Below are positions 42,591-52,249 of a DNA stretch of 64,000 nucleotides, in pieces. The notes under the pieces were generated by a model. It saw only the letters and a program-made list of their open reading frames with translations. It made no database searches and was not told the DNA's origin. How positions within the stretch are numbered: the stretch's first letter is position 1; every line of letters starts with the position of its first letter. The stretch comes from Pseudomonas sp. ACM7 (GTDB lineage Bacteria > Pseudomonadota > Gammaproteobacteria > Pseudomonadales > Pseudomonadaceae). Location of the stretch: NCBI RefSeq assembly GCF_004136015.1, contig NZ_CP024866.1, positions 2,740,436 through 2,804,435 on the forward strand. The letters are read 5' to 3'. A program made the translations under genes and the position numbers.

Positions 42591-43559
42591 ATGGCAGCAA
42601 CAACAGTGGCAACGACCATGACTCCGGCAAGTAATAAAGTCGGACAGTCTGCGACTGCGCGCCAGTTCAAGATCACTGATATTCCGAACACAATGAAAAA
42701 AATAAACTGGCCTGTTGCTGCTGCTCTAATGAACCATTGGCTCATTGGTAAGCCATGGCCAATTGAAGGCGGTGGGATGGATGATGCGGTAAAACGGCAT
42801 GAGGTTTTTGCGCCCGCAGAATATATCGAAGAGTCCATCGTTAAAATGAGTTGGGTCACCGGGTTCGAGCGCGCAAAGGCAGCGATCACGCATCTAAGGG
42901 CTACCTGGAACAGTCCGCGCGGGATCGATCTGATAAAAAGTAGAATACGTCGAGCATTCTCCGGCAAAGCGCCAGGACAATATCCAGTGGCGTTTAACGG
43001 TGTGGCCAGCGCTGCTGAAAGATTTGGTTACTCAAATAATAAAGTAGTCGAATTTGAGCAGGCGGGCTCTGATGAGGTCAACGAACTTCGAGCGGCGCTT
43101 GCAAACTTCAATATGCGCGTCATCGCTGAAGGTATGGTCGTTGTGACGGATAAGAACATTGTTTTTATACCTTCCCGGCTAGGCTTTTATATCGAAGACG
43201 CCTACGATTTCAATGATGGAACTGTTTTTTATAGTCAGGTTCTGGGTTACTGGAATTTTGATAAGTTAGTCACGGATCCCGTTGAAGGCGCGAAAGCAAA
43301 CGCGAAATTGGCTGCCGAAATGACCACTGTTATGGCTGAGTCGAAATATCAGGAAACTAGAGGGCAGCAAAGCGCGCAGCAGAAAGGCGAAGCTGTACGT
43401 CGATACCGCGAGCTGGAAGGTAAACATTATATGCTCGTACAAAATAGCGACTTTCGAGACTATCGCGACCTCAGTAAAAAGGGTGGCGATTTTCGGGTGT
43501 ATTCGGACATTCAGTATGAAGGCGTGACCGCAACCCCCATTGAGATATTTACTAGATGA
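42591..43559 (+). CDS. DUF6402 family protein, candidate T6SS effector
   Basis: 322 residues, soluble, no signal peptide. It matches my memory of DUF6402: FKITDIPNTMKKINWPVAAALM near the start, a W-x-R-F/L-P-type region (VKMSWVTGFERAKAAITHLR), FYIEDAYDFNDG, LGYWNFDKLV and the final KKGGDFRVYSDI. Members occur next to PAAR or VgrG genes; their activity is not established to my knowledge. ATG 42591 with AGAGGG 8 bases upstream is preferred over the overlapping long frame. GC is lower than in the tss genes. Its stop overlaps the next start (ATGA). Confidence 0.75.
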   Translation: MAATTVATTMTPASNKVGQSATARQFKITDIPNTMKKINWPVAAALMNHWLIGKPWPIEGGGMDDAVKRHEVFAPAEYIEESIVKMSWVTGFERAKAAITHLRATWNSPRGIDLIKSRIRRAFSGKAPGQYPVAFNGVASAAERFGYSNNKVVEFEQAGSDEVNELRAALANFNMRVIAEGMVVVTDKNIVFIPSRLGFYIEDAYDFNDGTVFYSQVLGYWNFDKLVTDPVEGAKANAKLAAEMTTVMAESKYQETRGQQSAQQKGEAVRRYRELEGKHYMLVQNSDFRDYRDLSKKGGDFRVYSDIQYEGVTATPIEIFTR

Positions 43560-43969
43560 AAACGTTACATAAGTATTTCATAAGCTTGGCCGCCTTGTTG
43601 GTCAGCTTGATCATCGCCGTTGCAATCATTTTGGCTGGCATCGTAGGTCGCGCATCGGACGTTTCGAAGAAGAGCCCGTCTGGGCAATATCTTATCGAAT
43701 CTGTTCCTGCTAGCTCGCTTTTGACTCCTCGGGACTCCGTGTACCTGCGCTTCACTGATTTGAATAATCCTGATCAGGTATACCGAACGCCTCTTTTCTC
43801 AGAGTTGGAGCTGGATATGAGCGCTGATGAAGATGAGAAAACCGTGGGTGTTGTTTTCATAACACTTGATAAGTCTAGCAAAAAGTTCAAGTTGGAACTT
43901 TCCAGTCCTAGAACGAGCTTGTTGAATATCTTCATCAGCAATACCCCATACAAGGTATTGGAAAACTAA
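43556..43969 (+). CDS. Small membrane-anchored protein, candidate immunity
   Basis: 137 residues with one N-terminal membrane segment (about 10-30, FISLAALLVSLIIAVAIILA) and a soluble periplasmic part containing SPSGQYLIESVP. No family recognised with certainty. Overlaps the DUF6402 stop by four bases and is itself overlapped by one base by the next gene, so it is tightly coupled. Position directly after a putative effector and location in the membrane suggest an immunity function. Lower GC than the core genes. Confidence 0.65.
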   Translation: MKTLHKYFISLAALLVSLIIAVAIILAGIVGRASDVSKKSPSGQYLIESVPASSLLTPRDSVYLRFTDLNNPDQVYRTPLFSELELDMSADEDEKTVGVVFITLDKSSKKFKLELSSPRTSLLNIFISNTPYKVLEN

Positions 43970-44385
43970 TGCTTGGTCTAAGGAAGAGCGATGCTCTGTG
44001 CATGTGTACGGATAGAAAACGCCTGTCCCTAACTTTGCTCATCGCATTCCTGAGCTCCATTGGGCTGCTGGCGATTTTGGTTTTGTTTGCAGTGCTGTTG
44101 CGTATGGAGCGGTCTGTCGCCCCGACTTTGACTGCTCACCCCAATGCACTTTGGGTGGGTGGCGAGGATGGTGGGGTGTTTGTCGAAATAGCGAAGTCCG
44201 AGGCGCCGAATTATTACGTGCAGGTTCGTCATGAGAATGGCGAGATTTGGTCGGAGGGTTGGATTCGCTACGGCACGAAAACGGGTTTTCCTCTGAGTGC
44301 CGCCGGTATTACAGGGTTCGACGGCGAACAACTTTATTTACACACCAGCACGACGATTGCGCCTGAAAAGGTAAGGGGCCAGTAA
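43969..44385 (+). CDS. Small membrane-anchored protein, function unknown
   Basis: 138 residues. One membrane segment (about residues 20-44, LSLTLLIAFLSSIGLLAILV) then a soluble domain with paired aromatic residues (EAPNYYVQVRHENGEIWSEG). No recognised family. Starts in the stop of the previous gene (TAATG). It belongs to the cargo cassette; an accessory or immunity role is possible. Confidence 0.6.
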   Translation: MLGLRKSDALCMCTDRKRLSLTLLIAFLSSIGLLAILVLFAVLLRMERSVAPTLTAHPNALWVGGEDGGVFVEIAKSEAPNYYVQVRHENGEIWSEGWIRYGTKTGFPLSAAGITGFDGEQLYLHTSTTIAPEKVRGQ

Positions 44386-44387
44386 TC

Positions 44388-44795
44388 ATGAGCATGATGA
44401 GTTTTCAAGCGAAAAATGGGACTGTCCCTAATATTTCTCTGGTTTGTTTGCTTGTCGTCCTGCTGCCGGTTTTAGTCCTTTTTGGATTAAAGCTGCAAAG
44501 CTCATGGGTTGCACAGCCAGTAAAAAAATATTGGAGCCCTTCGGCGCAGTGCTATATCGCCAGATATGTTCCGAGCTATCAGGTAGTTGGTGTGGCAGGC
44601 CGTATTCTGGAATTGTTTAGCAGTCAGTATTTTTATCGCGTGTATACCAAGGATGGAGAACTGCTCAAGACTTCCAAGTGGTATTTGTGGATGAGAGAGG
44701 GCAACGCCGGAGTTGCTCCTGAGTTTCAAGGAGAAATGGTGTTGTACCCCGGTGCAGACGGCTGGGAAAGCTGGATGGTTCCCGAATGTCGTTGA
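44388..44795 (+). CDS. Small membrane-anchored protein, function unknown
   Basis: 135 residues. One membrane segment (about 16-36, ISLVCLLVVLLPVLVLFGLK), then a soluble domain with SPSAQCYIARYVPSY, which resembles SPSGQYLIESVPASS in the protein at 43556 at the same distance from the membrane. This suggests the two are distant relatives. Ends PECR. ATG 44388 behind AAGGGG. Part of the cargo cassette. Confidence 0.6.
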   Translation: MSMMSFQAKNGTVPNISLVCLLVVLLPVLVLFGLKLQSSWVAQPVKKYWSPSAQCYIARYVPSYQVVGVAGRILELFSSQYFYRVYTKDGELLKTSKWYLWMREGNAGVAPEFQGEMVLYPGADGWESWMVPECR

Positions 44796-44823
44796 AGTTC
44801 GTAAATCAAGAAAACCCTTCTAG

Positions 44824-45264
44824 GTGGGATCGCCGTTGATCAGCCTAAGTCGTTTCAGATTCTTGAAGATTGCCCTGTGGACACCCGCTGTCGTGTTCGT
44901 GGTTCTGTTGTACCTCGATTGGGCAGAGGGATATTCGAGGGTTTCAGGCTGGGAGCAGTTTTTGGCGATTTACGTCCTGACATTTGGCATCCCGGCCTAC
45001 ATCGCCTTTGCCCTGTGGGCAACGCGAGCACTGAACGGAAAAACTGAACAGCAAATTTTGAAAAGTGTGTGGCGCGCACCGCTGACGTTCATCCCTTTTT
45101 ACGCCGCCCCGTGGGTGATTTATGGGTTGGCCCATGTGCTTTTGGGGAGCCTCGCCGAGTTCCCGATGATGTTTGGCTGGCTGGCTTTTTTACCGTACCT
45201 GCTCATCGCAGGCTACGTGGTTGCCGGTCTGACGGTCGCGCTCTACAGGACGTTTTATTCATGA
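44824..45264 (+). CDS. Small polytopic membrane protein, function unknown
   Basis: 146 residues with about four hydrophobic segments and little soluble sequence. No recognised family. Start is uncertain: GTG 44824 has no ribosome site, whereas TTG 44836 has AGGTGG eight bases upstream. Last gene of the cassette, 24 bases before tssF. It may be an immunity or membrane accessory protein. Confidence 0.55.
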   Translation: MGSPLISLSRFRFLKIALWTPAVVFVVLLYLDWAEGYSRVSGWEQFLAIYVLTFGIPAYIAFALWATRALNGKTEQQILKSVWRAPLTFIPFYAAPWVIYGLAHVLLGSLAEFPMMFGWLAFLPYLLIAGYVVAGLTVALYRTFYS

Positions 45265-45288
45265 GATTCAATACCAGGCAGGTAACCC

Positions 45289-47076
45289 GTGTCCTTTAAC
45301 CACTACTACCAAAGCGAACTCACCGCACTTCGCCAGTTAGGTCGTCGATTCGCCGAGCGTAGCCCGGCGTTGGCGCCTTTCCTGGGTCAGGCCGGGCGGG
45401 ATCCGGACGTGGAGCGGTTGCTGGAAGGCTTTGCGTTCCTGACCGGTCGCCTGCGCCAAAAGCTCGACGACGAGCTGCCGGAGCTCAGCCATTCCCTGAT
45501 GCATCTGCTGTGGCCCAACTACATGCGGCCGCTGCCGGCGTTCAGTATTTTGCAGTTCGACCCGTTGAAGCGTTCGGGTCCTGCGTTGATGGTCGAGCGC
45601 GATACGCCGGTGGAAAGCGTACCGATCGATGACGTGCGTTGCCGCTTTCGCACCTGCTACCCGACGGAAGTCTTGCCGCTGGATCTGGCCGCGCTGAATT
45701 ACTCGGTGAAGGGCGACGGTTCGCTGTTGAGCCTGCGTCTGGAGATGAGTGCCGACGGCCATCTCGGTGAGCTGGAGCTGAGCCGTCTGCGTCTGCACTT
45801 TGCCGGCGAGCGTTACATCAGCCAGATGCTCTACCTGAGTCTGTTGCGCAACCTGGAAGGCATCGAGCTGATCCCGCTCGACGGCGCCGGCAAGCCCATC
45901 AACGGCGTCAACGGCACGCCGATGGCCTTCAAGATGCCCGGCGACCGGGTGCAGCCAGTGGGTTTTGCCGAAGAAGAAGCGTTGATCCCGTATCCGCTGA
46001 ACACCTTCCGTGGCTACCGCTACCTGCAGGAATATTTCGCCTTCCAGGACAAATTCCTGTTCGTCGACATCAACGGCCTGGACCTGCTCAAGGCCCTGCC
46101 GGAAGACACGCTCAAGCAGATGCGCGGCCTGGAATTGCGCTTCGATATTCGCAAGAGCGGCATCCAGCGCCTTCGCCCGACGCTGGACAACGTGAAGCTC
46201 TATTGCACGCCGATCGTCAACCTGTTCAAGCACGATGCGCTGCCGATCCGCCTCGACGGCAAGCAGGACGAATACCTGTTGCTGCCAGCCGAATACGACC
46301 TGGAAAACTGCGGTGTGTTTTCGGTAGAAACCGTGACCGGGTGGAAGCCCGGCGGCCTTGGTTATCAGGAGTACGTGCCGTTCGAATCGTTCGAGCACGA
46401 CCCGAGTTTCGACGTGCCCAACAGCCGTCCGCACTACAGCATCCGCCAGCGTTCGTCCTCGTTGCACGACGGCCTCGACACTTACCTGAGCTTCGGCATC
46501 CGTCACACCGAAGCCCACGAAACCCTGTCGATCGAGCTGATGTGCACCAACCAGAACCTGCCGCGCAAGCTCAAGCTCGGCGACATCTGCATGGCCTGCG
46601 AAGAGACGCCGGAGTTCCTCAGTTTCCGCAATATCACCCCGGCCACGCCCAGTTATGCGCCGCCGCTGAACCGTGACTTCCTCTGGAAGCTGATCAGCAA
46701 CATGTCGCTTAACTATCTGTCGCTGGCCGACGTCAACGCGTTGAAGGTGATTCTCGAAACCTACGACCTGCCGCGCTACTACGACCAACACGCTGAAAAA
46801 GTCAGCAAGCGTCTGCTGGGCGGGCTCAAGTCGATCAAACACCAACACGTCGACCGCTTGCACCGAGGGTTGCCGGTACGCGGGTTGCGCACTGAGCTGA
46901 CCATCGACCCGGAAGGGTATATCGGCGAGGGCGACCTGTTCGTTTTCGCTTCGGTTCTTAACGAGTTTTTCGCGCTCTACGCCAGTCTCAATTCGTACCA
47001 CGAGCTGCGGGTAAAAAGCACACAGGGAGAGGTGTACCAATGGACACCACGTATGGGTCTGCAACCCCTGCTTTAA
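45289..47076 (+). CDS. tssF: Type VI secretion system baseplate subunit TssF
   Basis: 595-residue baseplate wedge protein (VasA/ImpG family) that joins TssG and TssK. Conserved start FNHYYQSELTALRQLGRRFA with PDVERLLEGFAFLTGRLRQK; core LWPNYMRPLPAFSILQFDP; late MSLNYLSLADVNALKVIL. Start is GTG 45289 behind AGG. It overlaps tssG by 37 bases, typical for this pair. Confidence 0.96.
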   Translation: MSFNHYYQSELTALRQLGRRFAERSPALAPFLGQAGRDPDVERLLEGFAFLTGRLRQKLDDELPELSHSLMHLLWPNYMRPLPAFSILQFDPLKRSGPALMVERDTPVESVPIDDVRCRFRTCYPTEVLPLDLAALNYSVKGDGSLLSLRLEMSADGHLGELELSRLRLHFAGERYISQMLYLSLLRNLEGIELIPLDGAGKPINGVNGTPMAFKMPGDRVQPVGFAEEEALIPYPLNTFRGYRYLQEYFAFQDKFLFVDINGLDLLKALPEDTLKQMRGLELRFDIRKSGIQRLRPTLDNVKLYCTPIVNLFKHDALPIRLDGKQDEYLLLPAEYDLENCGVFSVETVTGWKPGGLGYQEYVPFESFEHDPSFDVPNSRPHYSIRQRSSSLHDGLDTYLSFGIRHTEAHETLSIELMCTNQNLPRKLKLGDICMACEETPEFLSFRNITPATPSYAPPLNRDFLWKLISNMSLNYLSLADVNALKVILETYDLPRYYDQHAEKVSKRLLGGLKSIKHQHVDRLHRGLPVRGLRTELTIDPEGYIGEGDLFVFASVLNEFFALYASLNSYHELRVKSTQGEVYQWTPRMGLQPLL

Positions 47077-48047
47077 GCGGGCTGACCCGGGTAATACGCG
47101 AGTACTCGCTGTTTCAGGCCGTGCTGCTGGTGGTTGACCGGCTGCGCGAGGCGCACCCGTACCTGAGCGAAGACGATCTGTATGACCAGCTGGAATTTCA
47201 GGCCAACCCGAGCCTGGGTTTCCCCGGCAGTGACGTCGATCGCGTGGAGTTTTTCGAAGAGCACGGGCAGATGCGCGCGCGTCTGCGTTTCAACCTGATC
47301 GGCCTGGTCGGTTCCGGTTCGCCACTGCCGGCGTTCTACGGCGAACAGGCCCTGGGCGATAGCGAAGACGGCAACCCGACCCGCAACTTTCTCGACCTGT
47401 TCCACCATCGTCTGCAACGGCTGATGCTGCCGATCTGGAAAAAGTACCGCTACCGCGCAAGCTTCCAGAGCGGCGCCCTCGACCCGTTTTCGTCGCAGTT
47501 GTTTGCGTTGATCGGCCTCGGCGGCGAAGAGATCCGCAGGGCCCAGGAACTGAACTGGAAACGCCTGCTGCCGTATCTCGGCTTGCTCAGCTTGCGGGCG
47601 CACTCGGCGGCGCTGATCGAAGCGGTGCTGCGTTACTACTTCAAACACGCCGAACTGACCATCGAGCAGTGCATCGAGCGCCGCGTCGAAATCCTCGACG
47701 AGCAGCGCAATCGCTTGGGCCGCGCCAACAGCCTGCTCGGCGAAGACCTGGTTCTGGGCGAACACGTGCGCGACCGCAGCGGCAAATTCCGCATCCACAT
47801 CCGCGAGCTCGACTGGCAACGCTTCCACGAGTTCCTGCCGATCGGTTTCGGCTACCAGCCGCTCTGCGCGCTGGTGCGGTTCACCCTGCGTGACCCGCTC
47901 GATTACGACATTCGCCTGGTGCTGCGCCAGGAAGAAATCCGCGAACTGCGCATCGGTGAGCAGAACGCCTGTCGCCTGGGATGGACCAGTTGGCTCGGCC
48001 GCGAAAAAGCGGACGGCGTGGTGACCCTGGGCAGCAAAATTCATTAA
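47040..48047 (+). CDS. tssG: Type VI secretion system baseplate subunit TssG
   Basis: 335-residue baseplate protein (VasB/ImpH family). Conserved segments: YSLFQAVLLVVDRLREAHP (about 22), NLIGLVGSGSPLPAFYGE (about 84), FLDLFHHRLQRLML, and LEDLVLGE-type region LLGEDLVLGEHVRDRSGKFR. The 5' end overlaps tssF. TssFGK form the wedge to which TssE and the sheath attach. Confidence 0.95.
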   Translation: MDTTYGSATPALSGLTRVIREYSLFQAVLLVVDRLREAHPYLSEDDLYDQLEFQANPSLGFPGSDVDRVEFFEEHGQMRARLRFNLIGLVGSGSPLPAFYGEQALGDSEDGNPTRNFLDLFHHRLQRLMLPIWKKYRYRASFQSGALDPFSSQLFALIGLGGEEIRRAQELNWKRLLPYLGLLSLRAHSAALIEAVLRYYFKHAELTIEQCIERRVEILDEQRNRLGRANSLLGEDLVLGEHVRDRSGKFRIHIRELDWQRFHEFLPIGFGYQPLCALVRFTLRDPLDYDIRLVLRQEEIRELRIGEQNACRLGWTSWLGREKADGVVTLGSKIH

Positions 48048-48060
48048 GGACGTGAGACCA

Positions 48061-50715
48061 ATGATCAACGTAGACCTGCAACAACTTATCCAGGCGCTGG
48101 ACGCCGAAACCCGTCGTGACCTGGAAAGTTCGGCCGAACGCTGCGTCGCCCGTGGCGGCAGCAAGATCCTCGTCGAAGACTTGCTGCTGGGCTTGCTGGA
48201 GCGCCCGCAAGGGTTGCTCGCACGCGCGCTGCAAGACGCCGAAGTGGATGCTGGTGAGCTGAGCGCCGCGTTGCAATCGCGGGTCGAGCACAGCGCTTCG
48301 CGCAACCCGGTGTTTGCCCCGGAACTGGTGCAGTGGCTGCAAGACGCGTTGCTGGTGGCCAACCTTGAACTGGGCCAAAGCCAGGTCGAACAAGCCGCGT
48401 TGATCCTCGCGCTGTTGCGCAATCCGATGCCCTACGCCGGCAGCCGCTACCAGTCGTTGCTGGCCAAGCTGAACATCGAGCGCCTGAAAGAGTTCGCCCT
48501 GTCGCAGAAAGAACAACCGGCGACGGGCAAACCCGCTGTGCCCGGTGAATCGTTGCTGCAGCGCTTCACCCACAACCTGACCCAACAAGCCCGCGACGGC
48601 AAACTCGACCCGGTGTTGTGCCGCGATGGCGCGATCCGTCAGATGGTCGACATCCTCGCCCGTCGCCGCAAGAACAACCCGATTGTGGTCGGCGAAGCCG
48701 GTGTCGGTAAGACCGCCATTGTCGAAGGCCTGGCCTCGCGCATCGCGGCCGGTGAAGTGCCGCAAGTCTTGAAAGGCGTCGAGCTGCTGTCGCTGGACAT
48801 GGGCCTGTTGCAGGCCGGCGCCAGCGTCAAAGGTGAGTTCGAGCGTCGCCTCAAAGGCGTGATCGACGAAGTCAAAGCCTCGCCGAAACCGATCATCCTG
48901 TTCATCGACGAAGCCCACACGCTGATCGGCGCGGGCGGCAATGCCGGTGGTTCCGATGCGGCCAACCTGCTCAAACCAGCCCTGGCGCGTGGCGAGTTGC
49001 GCACCATCGCCGCTACCACGTGGGCGGAGTACAAGAAGTACTTCGAAAAAGACCCGGCCCTGGCCCGTCGTTTCCAACCGGTGCAACTGCACGAGCCGAC
49101 CGTCAGCGAGGCGGTGACCATCCTGCGTGGCCTGGCTCAGGTCTACGAGAAGAGCCACGGCATCTACCTGCGCGACGACGCGGTGGTTGCGGCAGCCGAG
49201 TTGTCTGCGCGTTACCTCGCTGGCCGTCAGCTGCCGGACAAAGCCGTCGACGTGCTCGACACCGCGTGCGCCCGCGTGCGCATCAGCCTCGCCGCCGCGC
49301 CGGAAAGCCTTGAACGCCTGCGTGGTGAACTGGCGGAAGGTGGCCGTCAGCGTCAGGCCCTGCGCCGTGATGCCGAGGCCGGTCTGCTGATCGATCACGA
49401 AGCGCTGGACGCTTTGGAAGATCGCCTGGCCGAAGCCGAAGATGAAAGGGTCGCCCTCGAAACCCTTTGGACCGAGCAGAAAGAACTGGCAGAGCGCCTG
49501 CTGGACCTGCGTCAGCAACTGGCCAAGGCCCGCGAAGCTGCCGCCGTCGAGCCCACTGTCACGGTTGAGGAAGACGCCGAAGGCACCGTTATCGAAACCC
49601 TTGAAGTCCCAGTCGACGAAGCCCAAACCGTCGAAGCGCTGGAAGCCGCGCTCAACGAAACGCACAAAACCCTGACTGAACTGCAAGTCAAAGAACGTCT
49701 GGTGAGTTTTGAAGTCTGCCCGCGCTTGGTGGCTGAGGTGATCAGCGCCTGGACCGGCGTGCCGTTGGCGCAACTGGCCCGCGAGCACAACGCCAAGGTC
49801 GCGAGCTTCGCCACCGACTTGCGCACGCGCATTCGTGGTCAGGAACAAGCCGTTCACGCACTGGACCGCTCGATGCGCGCCACCGCTGCCGGCCTGAACA
49901 AACCCGATGCACCGGTCGGCGTGTTCCTGCTGGTCGGCCCGAGCGGCGTCGGCAAAACCGAAACTGCACTGGCCCTGGCGGACTTGCTGTACGGCGGTGA
50001 TCGTTTCATCACCACCATCAACATGTCCGAGTTCCAGGAGAAGCACACCGTCTCGCGCCTGATCGGCGCGCCGCCGGGCTACGTCGGTTATGGCGAGGGT
50101 GGCATGCTCACCGAAGCCGTGCGCCAGAAACCGTACTCGGTGGTGCTGCTCGATGAAGTCGAGAAAGCCGACCCAGACGTGCTCAACCTGTTCTACCAAA
50201 TCTTCGACAAAGGCGTGGCCAACGACGGCGAAGGGCGCGAGATCGATTTCCGCAACACGCTGATCCTGATGACTTCGAACCTGGGCAGCGACCGCATCGC
50301 CGAGCTCTGTGAAAACGGTGCGCGACCGTCGGCCGAAGTACTCGAAGAAACCATTCGCCCGGTCCTCAGCAAACACTTCAAACCGGCGCTGCTGGCGCGC
50401 ATGCGTGTGGTGCCTTACTACCCGGTGGGTGGCCCGGTGCTGCGCGAGCTGATCGAAATCAAACTCGGCCGTTTGGGCGAACGCCTGAACCGTCGTCAGC
50501 TGGATTTCACGTACTCCCAGGACCTCGTCGATCACTTGGCCGAACGCTGCACCCAAAGCGACAGCGGCGCACGCCTGATCGACCATTTGCTGGACCTGCA
50601 CGTGCTGCCGCTGGTAGCCGACCGCTTGCTCGATGCGATGGCCACGGGCGAAAGCCTCAAGCGTGTCCACGCGACGCTCGACGGCAACGCCAGCGTGACG
50701 TGCGAGTTCGCCTGA
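48061..50715 (+). CDS. clpV: Type VI secretion system ATPase TssH (ClpV)
   Basis: 884-residue AAA+ disaggregase that recycles contracted TssBC sheath. The N-domain (about 1-150) includes the ClpV N-terminal extension. First AAA+ with Walker A GEAGVGKT (about 215) and Walker B LFIDEAHTLIG. The M-domain is a coiled coil (about 405-545). Second AAA+ with Walker A GPSGVGKT (about 625) and VLLDEVEKA. ATG 48061 behind AAGGACG; an upstream GTG is not needed. Confidence 0.96.
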   Translation: MINVDLQQLIQALDAETRRDLESSAERCVARGGSKILVEDLLLGLLERPQGLLARALQDAEVDAGELSAALQSRVEHSASRNPVFAPELVQWLQDALLVANLELGQSQVEQAALILALLRNPMPYAGSRYQSLLAKLNIERLKEFALSQKEQPATGKPAVPGESLLQRFTHNLTQQARDGKLDPVLCRDGAIRQMVDILARRRKNNPIVVGEAGVGKTAIVEGLASRIAAGEVPQVLKGVELLSLDMGLLQAGASVKGEFERRLKGVIDEVKASPKPIILFIDEAHTLIGAGGNAGGSDAANLLKPALARGELRTIAATTWAEYKKYFEKDPALARRFQPVQLHEPTVSEAVTILRGLAQVYEKSHGIYLRDDAVVAAAELSARYLAGRQLPDKAVDVLDTACARVRISLAAAPESLERLRGELAEGGRQRQALRRDAEAGLLIDHEALDALEDRLAEAEDERVALETLWTEQKELAERLLDLRQQLAKAREAAAVEPTVTVEEDAEGTVIETLEVPVDEAQTVEALEAALNETHKTLTELQVKERLVSFEVCPRLVAEVISAWTGVPLAQLAREHNAKVASFATDLRTRIRGQEQAVHALDRSMRATAAGLNKPDAPVGVFLLVGPSGVGKTETALALADLLYGGDRFITTINMSEFQEKHTVSRLIGAPPGYVGYGEGGMLTEAVRQKPYSVVLLDEVEKADPDVLNLFYQIFDKGVANDGEGREIDFRNTLILMTSNLGSDRIAELCENGARPSAEVLEETIRPVLSKHFKPALLARMRVVPYYPVGGPVLRELIEIKLGRLGERLNRRQLDFTYSQDLVDHLAERCTQSDSGARLIDHLLDLHVLPLVADRLLDAMATGESLKRVHATLDGNASVTCEFA

Positions 50716-50725
50716 GGTGGGTGTG

Positions 50726-52249
50726 ATGTTCACTCAAGTGCCGCAACCGCTGGTCTATGCCGAAGCCTTGCTGGCGCAGTTCGCCAGCCTGTCGCGGGCG
50801 GCGGACGGTGCTGCGCTGCTGGGTGACTTCGTGCGCGGCTTGGCCGAGCTCAGCGGTTGCGAGTTGACTCAGCTGTACCTGCTGGACGCGACTCACACGT
50901 GCCTGGGGATGAACGCCGAATGCCTGAACGGCATCCTGCAACCCCGGGAATCGGCGAGCCTGCCGGCGGATTACAACGGTGAGCAACTGCTGCAATTCGC
51001 CCTGTGCCAGAACCGCGTGGTGTGTCTCAGCGAGCTGAGCGGCAGCCTGCACGAAACCAGTTTCCTGCCGCCTCAGGCCATGCCTTGGCAGTCGCTGTTG
51101 TGCGTGCCGCTGGTCAATCAGCAGAAAGCCGTCGAAGGCTTGCTGCTGTGCGCCAGTCGCCGACACATCGACCTGCAAGGCTTTGCCGATTCCCTCGGGC
51201 AACTCGGTTCGTTCGTGCTTGGCCAACTGCATTTGCTGCAACGTTTGCGTCAGCCGACCGGTGATACACGGCTGCCGGCGAAAATCAGCGTCCCGAGCGC
51301 CAGCGGTTACGGTTTGATCGGCAAGAGTTCGGCCATGCGCCAGACCTATTCGCTGATCAGCAAAGTCCTGCACAGCCCGTATACCGTGCTGCTGCGCGGC
51401 GAAACCGGCACCGGCAAGGAAGTGGTGGCGCGGGCGATTCACGATTGCGGCCCGCGCCGTTCCCAGGCGTTCATCGTGCAGAACTGCGCGGCGTTCCCCG
51501 AGAACCTGTTGGAAAGCGAACTGTTCGGCTACCGCAAAGGTGCCTTCACCGGTGCAGATCGCGACCGTGCCGGGCTGTTCGACGCGGCCAACGGCGGCAC
51601 CTTGCTGCTCGATGAAATCGGCGACATGCCGTTGTCCCTGCAAGCCAAGCTGTTGCGGGTGTTGCAGGAAGGCGAGATTCGTCCGCTGGGTTCCAACGAC
51701 ACCCACAAGATCGACGTGCGCATCATCGCCGCGACTCACCGGGATTTGTCGGTGTTGGTCAGCGAAGGAAAATTCCGCGAGGACTTGTACTACCGCCTCG
51801 CGCAATTCCCGATCGAGTTACCGGCGCTGCGTCAGCGCGAAGGCGACATCCTCGACCTGGCCCGGCACTTCGCCGACAAGGCGTGCTCGTTCTTGCAGCG
51901 CGATGCGGTGTGCTGGTCCGATGCGGCGCTGGATCACCTGTCCGGTTACGCCTTCCCCGGCAACGTGCGTGAACTCAAAGGCCTGGTCGAACGCGCGGTG
52001 CTGCTGTGCGAGGGAGGCGAGTTACTGGCCGAGCATTTCTCCCTGCGCATGGAAGCCATGCCGGAAGACAGCAGCGGTCTGAACCTGCGCGAACGCCTGG
52101 AGCAAGTCGAACGCAGTCTGTTGCTCGATTGCCTGCGCAAAAACGACGGCAACCAGACCCTCGCCGCCCGCGAGCTCGGGCTGCCACGCCGCACGCTGCT
52201 GTACCGCCTCGGGCGCCTGAATATCAACCTCGGTGACTTCGATGGATAG
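50726..52249 (+). CDS. Sigma-54-dependent transcriptional activator (Sfa-type)
   Basis: 507-residue enhancer-binding protein. N-terminal GAF-like domain (about 1-170); AAA+ domain with Walker A GETGTGKE, the sigma-54 contact loop GAFTGA, and Walker B GGTLLLDEIGD; C-terminal Fis-type helix-turn-helix (NQTLAARELGLPRRTLLYRL). ATG 50726 with GAGG at 8 bases. In P. aeruginosa H2 the gene following clpV2 (sfa2) is the same type. It likely activates or modulates RpoN-dependent T6SS promoters such as that upstream of vgrG. Confidence 0.93.
   Translation: MFTQVPQPLVYAEALLAQFASLSRAADGAALLGDFVRGLAELSGCELTQLYLLDATHTCLGMNAECLNGILQPRESASLPADYNGEQLLQFALCQNRVVCLSELSGSLHETSFLPPQAMPWQSLLCVPLVNQQKAVEGLLLCASRRHIDLQGFADSLGQLGSFVLGQLHLLQRLRQPTGDTRLPAKISVPSASGYGLIGKSSAMRQTYSLISKVLHSPYTVLLRGETGTGKEVVARAIHDCGPRRSQAFIVQNCAAFPENLLESELFGYRKGAFTGADRDRAGLFDAANGGTLLLDEIGDMPLSLQAKLLRVLQEGEIRPLGSNDTHKIDVRIIAATHRDLSVLVSEGKFREDLYYRLAQFPIELPALRQREGDILDLARHFADKACSFLQRDAVCWSDAALDHLSGYAFPGNVRELKGLVERAVLLCEGGELLAEHFSLRMEAMPEDSSGLNLRERLEQVERSLLLDCLRKNDGNQTLAARELGLPRRTLLYRLGRLNINLGDFDG

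Noticed and set aside
47881..50733. Antisense open frame of 950 codons opposite clpV
   Set aside because: Mirror frame of a high-GC AAA+ gene; no motif and no ribosome site.
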